A stretch of 64,000 nt of DNA, taken from assembly GCF_001426755.1 (NCBI RefSeq), contig NZ_LMFJ01000002.1, forward strand, positions 283,954-347,953, written 5' to 3'. The translations under genes and the position numbers were made by a program. The notes below the pieces were generated by a model. That model did no database searches, was not told where the DNA came from, and saw nothing but the letters and a program-made list of their open reading frames with translations. This document shows positions 16,906 through 25,963 of this stretch, piece by piece (position 1 is the first letter of the stretch; each line of letters begins with the position of its first letter). Origin of the DNA: Aeromicrobium sp. Root495 (GTDB lineage: Bacteria > Actinomycetota > Actinomycetes > Propionibacteriales > Nocardioidaceae).

Positions 16906-16940
16906 TAGCGTGCCGTGGAGTCATGTCCGGCATGCGGACA
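16906..16940 (+). promoter_or_regulatory. Candidate promoter and dyad before oligopeptide importer
   Basis: TAGCGT (16906-16911) is a possible -10. The dyad TGTCCG-GCATG-CGGACA (16924-16940) lies just after the predicted start site and before AGAAGGAG, so it could be an operator or 5'-UTR hairpin. Confidence 0.35.
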
Positions 16941-16958
16941 CGCACAGAAGGAGCGCAC

Positions 16959-18578
16959 ATGTTGCACATCCAGCGCGGCGTCGCGATCGTCGCGGCCACC
17001 GCACTGTCGGCCCTGGTCCTCGCGGCCTGTGGTGCAGGCAAGAGCGACAGCGGCGACGGCCTCATCGTCGGCACCACCGACAAGGTCGTCTCCATCGACC
17101 CCGCCGGGTCGTACGACAACGGGTCGCTCAACGTCCAGACGCAGGTGTACCAGTACCTGCTCAACTTCCCGGCCGGCTCCACCGAGCTCACGCCCGACGC
17201 GGCCGAGAAGTGCGACTTCACCAAGCCCACCATCTACACGTGCACGCTCAAGCCGGGCCTGAAGTTCGCCAACGGCGACGCGCTCACGGCCTCCGACGTC
17301 GCGTTCTCCTACAACCGCATCGTCAAGATCAACGACCCCAACGGACCCGCCTCGCTCCTCGGCGGCATGAAGTCGGTCAAGGCCGTCGACGACACCACGG
17401 TGGAGTTCACGCTCAACGCGCCCAACGACCAGACGTTCCCGCAGATCCTGGTCACGTCGGCCGGCCCCATCGTCGACGAGGAGAAGTACCCCGCCGACAA
17501 GGTCCTGTCCGACGACGAGGCGGTCAAGGCCAACGGCTTCTCCGGCCCGTACACGATCAGCTCCTACGACAAGAACCAGCTGGCCGAGTTCAAGGCCAAC
17601 CCCGACTACGACGGCACCTACGGCACGCCGAAGCTCAAGACCGTCACGATGAAGTACTACGCCAAGGCGGAGAACCTCAAGCTCGACATCAAGAACAAGG
17701 ACATCGACGTCGCCTACCGCTCGTTGACGCCCACCGACATCGCCGACCTCAAGAAGACGTCGGGCGTGAAGGTCTACACCGGTGACGGCGGCGAGCTCCG
17801 CTACATCACCTTCAACCTCAAGACGATGCCCGGCGACTCGCCCGAGCAGAAGCAGGCCATCCGCCAGGCCGTCGCCAGCTCGGTCGACCGTCAGGACCTG
17901 GCCACCCAGGTCTACAAGGACACCTACACGCCGGCGTACTCGATGGTCCCGGAGGGCCAGGCCGGAGCCACCGAGGCGTTCAAGGACGCCTACGGCGAGA
18001 CGCCCGACAAGGCGAAGGCCAAGTCCATCCTCGACGAGGCAGGCGTGTCCACGCCGGTCTCGGTCAAGCTGCAGTACAACCCCGACCACTACGGGTCCAG
18101 CTCCGACCAGGAGTACGGCGCCGTCAAGCGTCAGCTCGAGGACACCGGGCTCTTCACGGTCGACCTGCAGTCCACCGAGTGGGTCACGTACTCCGAGGAG
18201 TACCCGGCCGACGCCTACCCGGTCTTCCAGCTGGGCTGGTTCCCGGACTTCCCGGACGCCGACAACTACCTGTCGCCGTTCCTGAGCCCGTACAGCAAGG
18301 ACAAGGCCGGCAACTTCACCAACTCGCACTACAACGAGGAGGGGAGCGACTACGCCGACCCGACGATGAGCAAGCTGCTCGACTCCGAGCGCACGGACGC
18401 CGACAAGGCCTCCCGCGAGGCGACCCTGGGCAAGATCCAGGACCGTCTGGCCGAGGTCGTGCCGTACCTGCCGCTGCTCACCGGCGCGTCGGTCGCCATC
18501 GCCACGGACGACGTGAAGGGCGTGCAGGACACGCTCGACGCCTCGTTCAAGTTCCGGTTCACCTCCCTCTCGAAGTGA
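16959..18578 (+). CDS. Family 5 solute-binding lipoprotein of an oligopeptide ABC importer
   Basis: 539-residue extracellular binding protein. Signal with lipobox LVLAAC; mature part begins GTTDKVVSIDPAGSYDNGS and contains the family 5 pattern FANGDALTASDVAFSYNRI. It delivers peptides, or possibly nickel or another small solute, to the permease encoded downstream; the substrate cannot be read from sequence. ATG at 16959 is chosen because AGAAGGAG lies 6 nt upstream. A perfect 34-nt palindrome separates it from the permease genes, which would favour higher expression of the binding protein. Confidence 0.93.
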   Translation: MLHIQRGVAIVAATALSALVLAACGAGKSDSGDGLIVGTTDKVVSIDPAGSYDNGSLNVQTQVYQYLLNFPAGSTELTPDAAEKCDFTKPTIYTCTLKPGLKFANGDALTASDVAFSYNRIVKINDPNGPASLLGGMKSVKAVDDTTVEFTLNAPNDQTFPQILVTSAGPIVDEEKYPADKVLSDDEAVKANGFSGPYTISSYDKNQLAEFKANPDYDGTYGTPKLKTVTMKYYAKAENLKLDIKNKDIDVAYRSLTPTDIADLKKTSGVKVYTGDGGELRYITFNLKTMPGDSPEQKQAIRQAVASSVDRQDLATQVYKDTYTPAYSMVPEGQAGATEAFKDAYGETPDKAKAKSILDEAGVSTPVSVKLQYNPDHYGSSSDQEYGAVKRQLEDTGLFTVDLQSTEWVTYSEEYPADAYPVFQLGWFPDFPDADNYLSPFLSPYSKDKAGNFTNSHYNEEGSDYADPTMSKLLDSERTDADKASREATLGKIQDRLAEVVPYLPLLTGASVAIATDDVKGVQDTLDASFKFRFTSLSK

Positions 18579-18603
18579 CCACGGCACCTCATTGATCCGC
18601 TCA

Positions 18604-18637
18604 GGGGCGGGTCCCAGGGATCCCTGGGACCCGCCCC
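18604..18637 (+). terminator. Perfect 34-nt palindrome between binding protein and permease
   Basis: GGGGCGGGTCCCAGGGA (18604-18620) is followed immediately by its exact reverse complement (18621-18637). Very stable hairpin 26 nt after the stop codon, followed by TTCGGCGG. Likely a partial terminator or 3'-stabilising element inside the operon. Confidence 0.75.
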
Positions 18638-18676
18638 TTCGGCGGTCTCCACCCCCTGCCACCTGATCGGAGTCCC

Positions 18677-19765
18677 ATGGCCAGCGCCGAGGTCCTCGCG
18701 CCGCTCGACCCACCGTCCCCCGCACCTTCCTCCGGGCGCCGGGGGCCGCTGAGCCCGCTCGCGCGGTACCTCCTCGTCCGGCTCGCGCTCATCGTCCCGA
18801 TGATGTGGGTCCTCGTGACCCTCGTGTTCGTGCTGATGCGCGTCATCGGCGACCCCATCCAGGCCGCCCTCGGCGGACGGCTCAACGCCGAGCAGATCGC
18901 CGAGCGCAAGGCTGCGGCCGGGCTCGACCGCCCGCTGCTCGCGCAGTACCTCGAGTACATCGGCGGCATCTTCAAGGGCGACTTCGGCACCACCCTCACC
19001 GACAACCGGCCCGTCTCGCAGATCCTGGTGGAGAACGGGGCGGCCACGCTGGAGCTCTCGGTCTACGCGCTCATCGTGGCCTTCGCGATCGGCGTGCCGC
19101 TCGGCCGCGTGGCCGCGCGGCATCGCGACAAGCTGCCCGACGTCGTGCTCCGGCTCTTCGCGATCCTCGTCTACGCAGCACCCGTCTTCTTCGTCGGTCT
19201 GCTGCTCAAGTTGGCCTTCACGCCGCTCGGCTGGCCCTCGTCGGGCCAGGCCAGCACGTCGACGGAGCTCACGCTCCAGAACGTGCACCCGCAGACCCAC
19301 ATCATGCTCGTCGACGCCATCCTCTGGGGCGATCCGGCCCTCGTCCTCGACGTCCTTCAGCACGCGATGCTCCCTGCCATCGCCCTCGGCCTGCTGACCG
19401 GAGGCGTCTTCCTGCGACTCGTCCGCGTCAACCTGCTGCAGACCCTGCGCTCGGACTACGTGACCGCCGCCCGTGCCAGGGGCGTGAGCGAGGGGCGGGT
19501 CGTGCGCAAGCACGCGTTCCGCAACGCGCTCGTCCCTGTGGTCACCGTCATGGGCATGCAGATCGCCATGCTGCTCGCCGGCGCCGTGCTCACCGAGACC
19601 ACCTTCGAGTGGAAGGGGATCGGCTACGAGCTGGCCGACTACCTCGTGCGGCGCGACTTCCTCGCCGTCCAGGGCATCGTCACCCTCATCGCGCTCATCG
19701 TCGGGCTGGCGAGCTTCGTCATCGACGTCATCGTGGCCCTCGTCGACCCCCGAGTGAGGTTCTGA
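18677..19765 (+). CDS. Oligopeptide ABC transporter permease, DppB/OppB-type
   Basis: 362-residue inner-membrane permease with about six helices. It has the OppB-type start (ARYLLVRLALIVPMMWVLVT) and the EAA coupling loop DYVTAARARGVSEGRVVRKH that contacts the ATPase. The stop overlaps the start of the fused permease-ATPase gene (TGATG). A long polar N-terminal extension (about 28 residues, Pro/Ser-rich) precedes the first helix. Confidence 0.92.
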   Translation: MASAEVLAPLDPPSPAPSSGRRGPLSPLARYLLVRLALIVPMMWVLVTLVFVLMRVIGDPIQAALGGRLNAEQIAERKAAAGLDRPLLAQYLEYIGGIFKGDFGTTLTDNRPVSQILVENGAATLELSVYALIVAFAIGVPLGRVAARHRDKLPDVVLRLFAILVYAAPVFFVGLLLKLAFTPLGWPSSGQASTSTELTLQNVHPQTHIMLVDAILWGDPALVLDVLQHAMLPAIALGLLTGGVFLRLVRVNLLQTLRSDYVTAARARGVSEGRVVRKHAFRNALVPVVTVMGMQIAMLLAGAVLTETTFEWKGIGYELADYLVRRDFLAVQGIVTLIALIVGLASFVIDVIVALVDPRVRF

Positions 19766-22476
19766 TGAGCACCGACTCCACCGCCCGCCGGTCCCTGGCC
19801 GTCTCGAGGTTCGTGCCCGGCATCGTGCGTCAGTCGCACGGGCTGCAGCGGTTCATGCTGCTCCTCGGCTTCGCCATCGTGGCCGTCTTCCTGGTGGTCG
19901 CGATCTTCGCGCCCTGGATTGCCCCCTACGACTTCAACGACGTGCGGGCCGACGGCGTCGCGTTCGGCACGCAGCAGGCTCCCTCGGCCTCGCACTGGCT
20001 CGGCACCACCGTGAGCGGCACCGACGTGCTGTCCCGCGTCATCTTCGGCACCCGCACCGCCGTGGAGGTCATCGTCCTCGCGGTCGTGCTCTCCAGCCTC
20101 GTGGGCGTCCCCCTCGGCCTGCTGTCGGGCTACCTCGGTGGCTGGCTCGACCGTGGCCTCGTGCTCGTCATGGACGCGCTCTACGCCTTCCCGTCGCTGC
20201 TGCTCGCCATCGTCGTCTCGATCGTGCTGTCCGGCGGACAGAGCGGCGCCCTGAGCGGCATCGTCTCAGCGGCCGTCTCCATCACCGTGGTCTTCGTGCC
20301 CCAGTACTTCCGGGTCATCCGCAACGCGACGCTCTCGGTGAAGGCCGAGCCCTACGTCGACGCGGCCCGCGTCGTGGGCGTTCGCACGCCCCGGATCCTG
20401 CGCCGGCACGTGTTCTCCAACGTGTCGCAGTCCCTGCCCATCATCGGCACGCTCAACGCGTCCGAGGCCATCCTCACGCTGGCCGGCCTCGGCTTCCTCG
20501 GCTTCGGCATCGAGCCGTCGGCCGCGGCCGAGTGGGGCTACGACCTCAACAAGGCGCTGCCCGACGCGTCCTCCGGCATCTGGTGGACCGGTGTCTTCCC
20601 GGGCACCGCCATCGTGCTGATCGTCCTGGGCGTGACCCTCGTGGGTGAGAGCCTCAACGACATCCTCAACCCGCTCCTGCGCGCCCGGGGCGGCGACAGC
20701 GGTCACGACGCCGAGGAGGTCGCTGAGCTCGTCGAGACCGACCCGGCCTCGACCGCCGCGACGTCCACGGCAGCAGCGGCAGCCGCGGCCGACTCCAGCA
20801 GCGGAGACGGAGAACGGTTGGCGGTCCTGTCGCTGAGCGGCCTCACCGTGTCCTTCCAGACCGACGGCGCACCCGTGCGTGCCGTGCGGGGCATCGGCTT
20901 CGACGTCCAGCCCGGCGAGGTCGTGGCCGTGGTCGGGGAGTCGGGCTCCGGCAAGTCCGTGAGCTCGCGCGCCGTCCTGGGCCTGCTGCCCGAGACGGCC
21001 TCCGTCGACGGCTCAGCGATCCTGCGGACCGAGGGCGACGCCGACCGCGAGCTCATCGGGATGCGGGCCGCCGACCTGCGGCCCATCCGTGGCGACGAGG
21101 TCTCGATGGTCTTCCAGGAGCCGGGCACCGCCCTCAACCCGGTGCGGACCGTCGGCTGGCAGATCATCGAGGGGCTCCAGGCCCACCGCGAGATGAGCAA
21201 GAAGGACGCCCGCGCCCGGGCGGTCGAGCTGCTCGAGCTCGTGGGCCTGCCCGACCCCGAGCAGCGCGTCGACTACTACCCGCACCAGCTGTCCGGAGGC
21301 CAGAAGCAGCGCGTGGTCATCGCGATGGCCATCTCGTGCGACCCCGACGTGATCATCGCCGACGAGCCCACCACGGCGCTCGACGTGACGGTGCAGGCCG
21401 CCATCCTCGAGCTGCTGCTCAGCCTGCGCGACCGGCTCGGCACCGCGATCATCCTCATCACCCACAACATGGGAGTCGTCGCCGACATGGCCGACCGCGT
21501 CGTGGTGATGTACCGCGGCGAGATCGTGGAGCAGGCGCCGGTCGACCAGCTCTTCTCCGCGCCGGCCCACCCGTACACCCGGGCGCTCCTCGACGCCGTG
21601 CCGCACCTCGGCCAGGAGGACGGCCCCGGCCTGCTCGACGAGTCCGGCGACGTCGTGCTCGACGTCGACCACCTCGTCGTGGAGTTCCCCGGCGGCCTCG
21701 GCCGACCGGCCTTCCGCGCGGTCGACGACGTCTCGCTGCAGATCCGGCGCGGCGAGGTGCTGGGACTCGTGGGCGAGTCCGGCTCCGGCAAGTCGACGAT
21801 CGGACGCGCCACCGTGGGGCTGCAGCAGCCCACGAGCGGGACCATCTCGGTCTCGGGCACGCAGGTCTCCGGCCTGAGCGACAAGGCCCTGCGGCCGCTG
21901 CGGGCCCGGTTCGGCTTCGTGTTCCAGGACCCGGCGGCCTCGCTCAACCCGCGCATGAGCATCGGCGACTGCATCGCCGAGCCCCTGCGCACGCAGACCG
22001 ACCTCTCCGACGCCGACGTCGCCGCCACGGTGCGCCGGCTGCTCGAGGACGTCGAGCTGCCGGGCGACTACGTGGCCCGTTTCCCGCACGAGCTGTCCGG
22101 CGGGCAGCGCCAGCGCATCAGCCTGGCCCGCGCCCTGTCGCTCGACCCGGACCTGTTGATCGCCGACGAGCCCACCTCGGCTCTCGACGTCTCGGTGCAG
22201 GCCCGCGTCCTCGAGCTCTTCACCGAGCTCCAGGAGCGGCTGCAGTTCGCGTGCCTCTTCATCAGCCACGACCTCGCGGTGGTCGACTCGCTCGCCAACC
22301 GTGTGGCCGTGATGCAGAACGGCAAGCTCGTCGAGCAGGGTCCGCGCGGCCAGGTCCTCGGTGCACCGCAGGAGGAGTACACGCGACGGCTCATCGCGGC
22401 CGTGCCCGTGCCCGACCCCGCCGAGCAGCGTCGGCGCCGTGCCGAGCGCGGTGCGCTCCTCACCGACGTCGACTGA
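19765..22476 (+). CDS. Fused oligopeptide ABC permease (DppC) and two ATPases (DppD-DppF)
   Basis: 903-residue single polypeptide with no internal stop. Residues 1-305 are a DppC/OppC permease (LGFAIVAVFLVVAIFAPWI; coupling loop YVDAARVVGVRTPRILRRH). Residues about 306-350 are an Ala/Ser/Thr/Glu linker. Residues about 352-620 and 629-900 are two ATPases, each with Walker A GESGSGKS, signature LSGGQ and Walker B IADEP. Such subunits are usually separate genes. The start overlaps the DppB stop, so the importer is binding protein, DppB and this fusion. Confidence 0.92.
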   Translation: MSTDSTARRSLAVSRFVPGIVRQSHGLQRFMLLLGFAIVAVFLVVAIFAPWIAPYDFNDVRADGVAFGTQQAPSASHWLGTTVSGTDVLSRVIFGTRTAVEVIVLAVVLSSLVGVPLGLLSGYLGGWLDRGLVLVMDALYAFPSLLLAIVVSIVLSGGQSGALSGIVSAAVSITVVFVPQYFRVIRNATLSVKAEPYVDAARVVGVRTPRILRRHVFSNVSQSLPIIGTLNASEAILTLAGLGFLGFGIEPSAAAEWGYDLNKALPDASSGIWWTGVFPGTAIVLIVLGVTLVGESLNDILNPLLRARGGDSGHDAEEVAELVETDPASTAATSTAAAAAAADSSSGDGERLAVLSLSGLTVSFQTDGAPVRAVRGIGFDVQPGEVVAVVGESGSGKSVSSRAVLGLLPETASVDGSAILRTEGDADRELIGMRAADLRPIRGDEVSMVFQEPGTALNPVRTVGWQIIEGLQAHREMSKKDARARAVELLELVGLPDPEQRVDYYPHQLSGGQKQRVVIAMAISCDPDVIIADEPTTALDVTVQAAILELLLSLRDRLGTAIILITHNMGVVADMADRVVVMYRGEIVEQAPVDQLFSAPAHPYTRALLDAVPHLGQEDGPGLLDESGDVVLDVDHLVVEFPGGLGRPAFRAVDDVSLQIRRGEVLGLVGESGSGKSTIGRATVGLQQPTSGTISVSGTQVSGLSDKALRPLRARFGFVFQDPAASLNPRMSIGDCIAEPLRTQTDLSDADVAATVRRLLEDVELPGDYVARFPHELSGGQRQRISLARALSLDPDLLIADEPTSALDVSVQARVLELFTELQERLQFACLFISHDLAVVDSLANRVAVMQNGKLVEQGPRGQVLGAPQEEYTRRLIAAVPVPDPAEQRRRRAERGALLTDVD

Positions 22477-22531
22477 CCCCGCCGCCGGCCGCCGGAGCGG
22501 TCGGGGTGCGGGGGACGGCCACGTTTGCGAG

Positions 22532-22551
22532 GATCGATGGATCCACCGATC
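22532..22551. promoter_or_regulatory. Near-perfect 20-bp palindrome upstream of YtxH-like gene
   Basis: GATCGATGGATCCACCGATC has one mismatched pair in ten and abuts the ribosome-binding site GAAGGAG. Candidate operator; could also be chance in a short gap. Confidence 0.35.
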
Positions 22552-22564
22552 GAAGGAGCGCGAC

Positions 22565-22906
22565 GTGAGCAAGCTGACGATCCTGGCCGCAGCGGCGGCG
22601 GGCTACGTGCTGGGCGCGCGGGCCGGCCGCGAGCGGTACGAGCAGATCAAGACCCAGTCCACCAAGGTCTGGGAGAGCCCCACCGTCCAGTCGGGCGTCG
22701 ACACCGCCACCACGCAGGCCAAGCACGCGGCCACGGCTGCCGGCTCGGCCGCAGCCAGTGCGGCGGCCTCGGCCGGCAGCACGGTCGTGGAGAAAGTCGT
22801 CGAGAAGGTCAAGGGCGACGACACCGACGACGAGTCGCCCGTCGCACCGGCTGCCCCCGGTGCGCACGCAGCCCCGGGCTCGCTGCTCGGTGATCCGCCC
22901 GCCTGA
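22565..22906 (+). CDS. YtxH-like membrane-associated protein
   Basis: 113 residues. The N-terminal segment KLTILAAAAAGYVLGARAGRERYEQI is the glycine-containing helix plus basic motif of actinobacterial YtxH-type proteins. An amphipathic Ala-rich helix and a disordered acidic/Pro tail follow. Probably membrane-attached; function unknown. GTG start with GAAGGAGCG upstream. Confidence 0.75.
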   Translation: MSKLTILAAAAAGYVLGARAGRERYEQIKTQSTKVWESPTVQSGVDTATTQAKHAATAAGSAAASAAASAGSTVVEKVVEKVKGDDTDDESPVAPAAPGAHAAPGSLLGDPPA

Positions 22907-22944
22907 GGGAACAGGGCGCCCGTCGGGCGCGTTGGACACCTGAC

Positions 22945-24039
22945 GTGACCACGACTCTCTTCGACCCCCTGACCGTCGGCGCCGTGACGCTGCCCAACCG
23001 GGTGCTCATGGCGCCCCTCACACGCATGCGCGCGACGCCCCCGGGCGACGTGCCGAACGACCTCATGCGCGACTACTACGTGCAGCGGGCCGGCGCCGGG
23101 CTCATCGTCTCCGAGGGCACCCAGGTCTCCACCGAGGGCAAGGGGTACATGGACACGCCGGGCATCCACTCGCCCGAGCAGGTGGAGGGGTGGCGTCGCA
23201 TCACGGACGCGGTCCACGAGGCCGGAGGGACCATCGCCGCGCAGCTGTGGCACGTCGGACGGGTCTCGCACGACTCCTTCCACGGCGGCGTCATGCCGCT
23301 GTCGGCCTCGGCGATCGAGTACCGCAACCGCACCACCATCAAGGGTCCGGACGGCGGACCGCAGCGGGTCAGCTGCCCCACCCCGCGCGCCGCGACCGCA
23401 GCCGACATCGCGCGGACGCTCGACGACTACCGCCGCGCCACGGAGAACGCCCGGGAGGCCGGGTTCGACCTCGTGGAGATCCACGGCGCCCACGGCTACC
23501 TCCTCCACCAGTTCCTGAGCACGCAGTCCAACGTGCGCGACGACGAGTACGGCGGACCGGTCGAGAACCGGGCCCGCCTCATGCTCGAGGCCGTCGACGC
23601 CGTGGTGGGCGCGTGGTCGGCCGACCGGGTGGGCATCCGCATCTCGCCCATCGGCTCGTTCAACGGGCTCACCGACCTGGAGGGCGGCGAGGACGGTCTG
23701 TTCGTGGCCGGCGAGCTGGGGCGTCGCGACCTCGCCTTCCTCCACCTGTCCGAGCCCGACTGGGCCGGCGGCCCGGCGCTCGACGACGCGTTCCGCACCC
23801 GCCTGCGCGAGGCGTTCGCCGGGACGATCATCGGTGCCGGCGCCTACACGCCGGACAAGGCCCAGCGACTGCTGGACGCCGGACTGATCGACGCGGCCGC
23901 CTTCGGACGGGCCTACATCGCCAACCCCGACCTCGCCGAGCGCCTGGAGCAGGGCGCCGACCTCAACGAGCCCGACGTGTCCACCTTCTACGGTGGCGGC
24001 GCCGAGGGCTACGTCGACTACCCCGCCCTGGCGTCCTGA
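22945..24039 (+). CDS. Old yellow enzyme family alkene reductase
   Basis: 364-residue FMN flavoprotein of the NemA/OYE type, which reduces activated C=C bonds of enones or nitro compounds with NAD(P)H. Motifs: N-terminal LPNRVLMAPLTRMRA, substrate-binding HGAH (VEIHGAHGYLLHQF), YGGPVENRARL, and the C-terminal FGRAYIANPDL phosphate-binding region. GTG start. Physiological substrate unknown. Confidence 0.92.
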   Translation: MTTTLFDPLTVGAVTLPNRVLMAPLTRMRATPPGDVPNDLMRDYYVQRAGAGLIVSEGTQVSTEGKGYMDTPGIHSPEQVEGWRRITDAVHEAGGTIAAQLWHVGRVSHDSFHGGVMPLSASAIEYRNRTTIKGPDGGPQRVSCPTPRAATAADIARTLDDYRRATENAREAGFDLVEIHGAHGYLLHQFLSTQSNVRDDEYGGPVENRARLMLEAVDAVVGAWSADRVGIRISPIGSFNGLTDLEGGEDGLFVAGELGRRDLAFLHLSEPDWAGGPALDDAFRTRLREAFAGTIIGAGAYTPDKAQRLLDAGLIDAAAFGRAYIANPDLAERLEQGADLNEPDVSTFYGGGAEGYVDYPALAS

Positions 24040-24058
24040 GGCGTGGGAGGGTGAGCGG

Positions 24059-24445
24059 GTGATCATCGCTGCACTCGTGCTCGCCGGCCTCGCCGCCCTC
24101 CTGCACGTCTACATCTTCTGGCTCGAGTCGTTCGCCTGGACCGCGCCGCGCGGACGGGCGACGTTCGGCACCTCTCAGGCCGAGGCCGAGGCCACGAAGG
24201 AGCTGGCCTACAACCAGGGCTTCTACAACCTTTTCCTCGCCGTGGTGACCGTCGTCGGCATCGCGCTCGTGGCGGGCGACCGCGACGACGCCGGCGTGGC
24301 GCTCGTGGTGGCGGGGACCGGCTCGATGGTCGCCGCCGGTCTGGTGCTGCTCCAGTCGAGCCCGGCCAAGGCCCGCGCGGCCCTCACCCAGCTGACCCTG
24401 CCGGCGCTCGCGCTCCTCGCCCTGCTCGTCGCCGCGCTCGTCTGA
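24059..24445 (+). CDS. DUF1304 integral membrane protein
   Basis: 128-residue four-helix protein: VIIAALVLAGLAALLHVYIF, YNQGFYNLFLAVVTVVGIAL, VALVVAGTGSMVAAGLVLL and a C-terminal helix. FYNLFLA and the LESFAW segment match DUF1304. GTG start 20 nt after the reductase stop, so probably co-transcribed. Function unknown. Confidence 0.82.
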   Translation: MIIAALVLAGLAALLHVYIFWLESFAWTAPRGRATFGTSQAEAEATKELAYNQGFYNLFLAVVTVVGIALVAGDRDDAGVALVVAGTGSMVAAGLVLLQSSPAKARAALTQLTLPALALLALLVAALV

Positions 24446-24457
24446 GCCTGACAGGCG

Positions 24458-25963
24458 TCAGCCCCGACGCCGCCTCCAGCCCTTGCGCTCGGGCGGTGGC
24501 GCCTGCTGCGGCTCGGGCTGCGGCACGGCGTCGGGGCTGCGCGGCGCCATCCGCACGACGAGCTGCGGCGGCACGGCGGCGTCGATCGCCTTGACCACCT
24601 CGGAGCCGTGCTCCACGAGCGTGGGCTCCACCGACAGGGTGAACCCGTCCCGGCCGAGCAGGGTGCGCCGGCCGTCGGGCCAGGCGAGACAGGCGGCGCA
24701 CTGCCCGTACTCGACCGTGATCTGCTCTCCGTGCTGGCCGACCCACGAGAGACCGGTGCTCGCCACGTGCAGGGCGCTCGGGTCGTCCTTGGAAGCAGCG
24801 ATCCAGTCGGCCTTGACCCGGTGCTCCGAGAAGGCGGGCACCTCGGCGTATCCCGCCCAGTCGATGGCCGTCCCGGCCGGCACCTGGACCAGCAGGTCGT
24901 CGAGCACCTGCGCGGCAAGACTCCGGACGTCGTCGGGGGTGATGGCCTCGAGGTTCGCGCGGTACTGCTGCGTCGTCAGGACGGTAGCGCCGATGAGCCG
25001 GTCGAACGCCTCGGCCCCGGCCAGCGTCACCTCGAACTCCGGCTGCTCGAACGCGGTCAGTCTGCGCCTCACGATCTCCTCGACGGCCGAGTCCTCGATC
25101 CTGCCCCAGCGCAGCTCGGCGAGCAGGTCGACGAGTCGGCCCATCATCGCGCCGGCCTGCTCCTCCAGGGCGTCGGCGTACCCAGCGATCGCTGCGGTGG
25201 TGGTGTCGCAGGGCTCGTACCCGCACCCAGCGGTGTACGAGTAGCCGGCGTCCAGGCGCAGCACCTGGTACATCTCCCGGCTGACGAGCTCGACGAGCAC
25301 CGTGGCCGCGGTGGACCGCTCCACGAAGGCCCGGAAGAGCACGCCGCCCGTGCCGGACGCGAAGAAGTGGCGCCCACGTCTCAGGAGCGGCTCGACCACC
25401 TCGATCGGGCGGGCCTCACCGCGTGGGAGGTCCAGCTGCAGTCCCTCGGGCAGCGCGGGGCCAACCACCGTCAGGACGGCGTTGTCCGCCGTGAGGAAGT
25501 GGTCGCGCCACCACTCGACCTGCGGCAACGTCAGCTGATCGAGCCCCAGCTCCGCGTACGACGCCACCCCCTCGCCCCGCGGCCCGTACCTCAGCTGGGA
25601 CAGCTCGCGGAACATCCAGGGCGAGCGCTGCGCCGCCTCGGTCCGCAGGATCGACTTCTCCGATGCGAGCCGGTGACCCGGCAGGTCGCGGACGGACGCC
25701 GCGACGTCCTGGAGGAACGTCACGACCTCGTCGGGTGTGCCCGTGGCGTGGAAGTTGGTGACGGTGGACCCGGTCTGCCCGTTCGAGTGGTGGTCCCGCA
25801 GCCCGAGCGGGAACAGCACGAGGTGCTCCAGGAGGTGCGTGATCCCGCGCTGGCCGATCAGCTCGTCCGCCTGGCCGACGCGGAACATCAGGTTGGCCGT
25901 CGTGGCCCCGTCACGCTCGACGTGGAGGATGCGAAGCCCTCCCACCTCGTGCCACTCGCTCAT
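24458..25963 (-). CDS. M16-family metallopeptidase-like protein
   Basis: 501-residue protein with the inverted zinc motif HxxEH as HLLEH (residues 43-47) and a downstream SEKSILRTEAAQR that can supply the third ligand Glu (near 102-109). Two M16-like halves (about 1-220 and 230-430) are followed by a Pro-rich tail ending KGWRRRRG. No signal peptide, so cytosolic peptidase activity is expected. Low similarity to typical bacterial members; substrate unknown. The start overlaps the stop of the upstream unknown gene (ATGA), indicating they act together. Confidence 0.78.
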   Translation of the reverse strand: MSEWHEVGGLRILHVERDGATTANLMFRVGQADELIGQRGITHLLEHLVLFPLGLRDHHSNGQTGSTVTNFHATGTPDEVVTFLQDVAASVRDLPGHRLASEKSILRTEAAQRSPWMFRELSQLRYGPRGEGVASYAELGLDQLTLPQVEWWRDHFLTADNAVLTVVGPALPEGLQLDLPRGEARPIEVVEPLLRRGRHFFASGTGGVLFRAFVERSTAATVLVELVSREMYQVLRLDAGYSYTAGCGYEPCDTTTAAIAGYADALEEQAGAMMGRLVDLLAELRWGRIEDSAVEEIVRRRLTAFEQPEFEVTLAGAEAFDRLIGATVLTTQQYRANLEAITPDDVRSLAAQVLDDLLVQVPAGTAIDWAGYAEVPAFSEHRVKADWIAASKDDPSALHVASTGLSWVGQHGEQITVEYGQCAACLAWPDGRRTLLGRDGFTLSVEPTLVEHGSEVVKAIDAAVPPQLVVRMAPRSPDAVPQPEPQQAPPPERKGWRRRRG

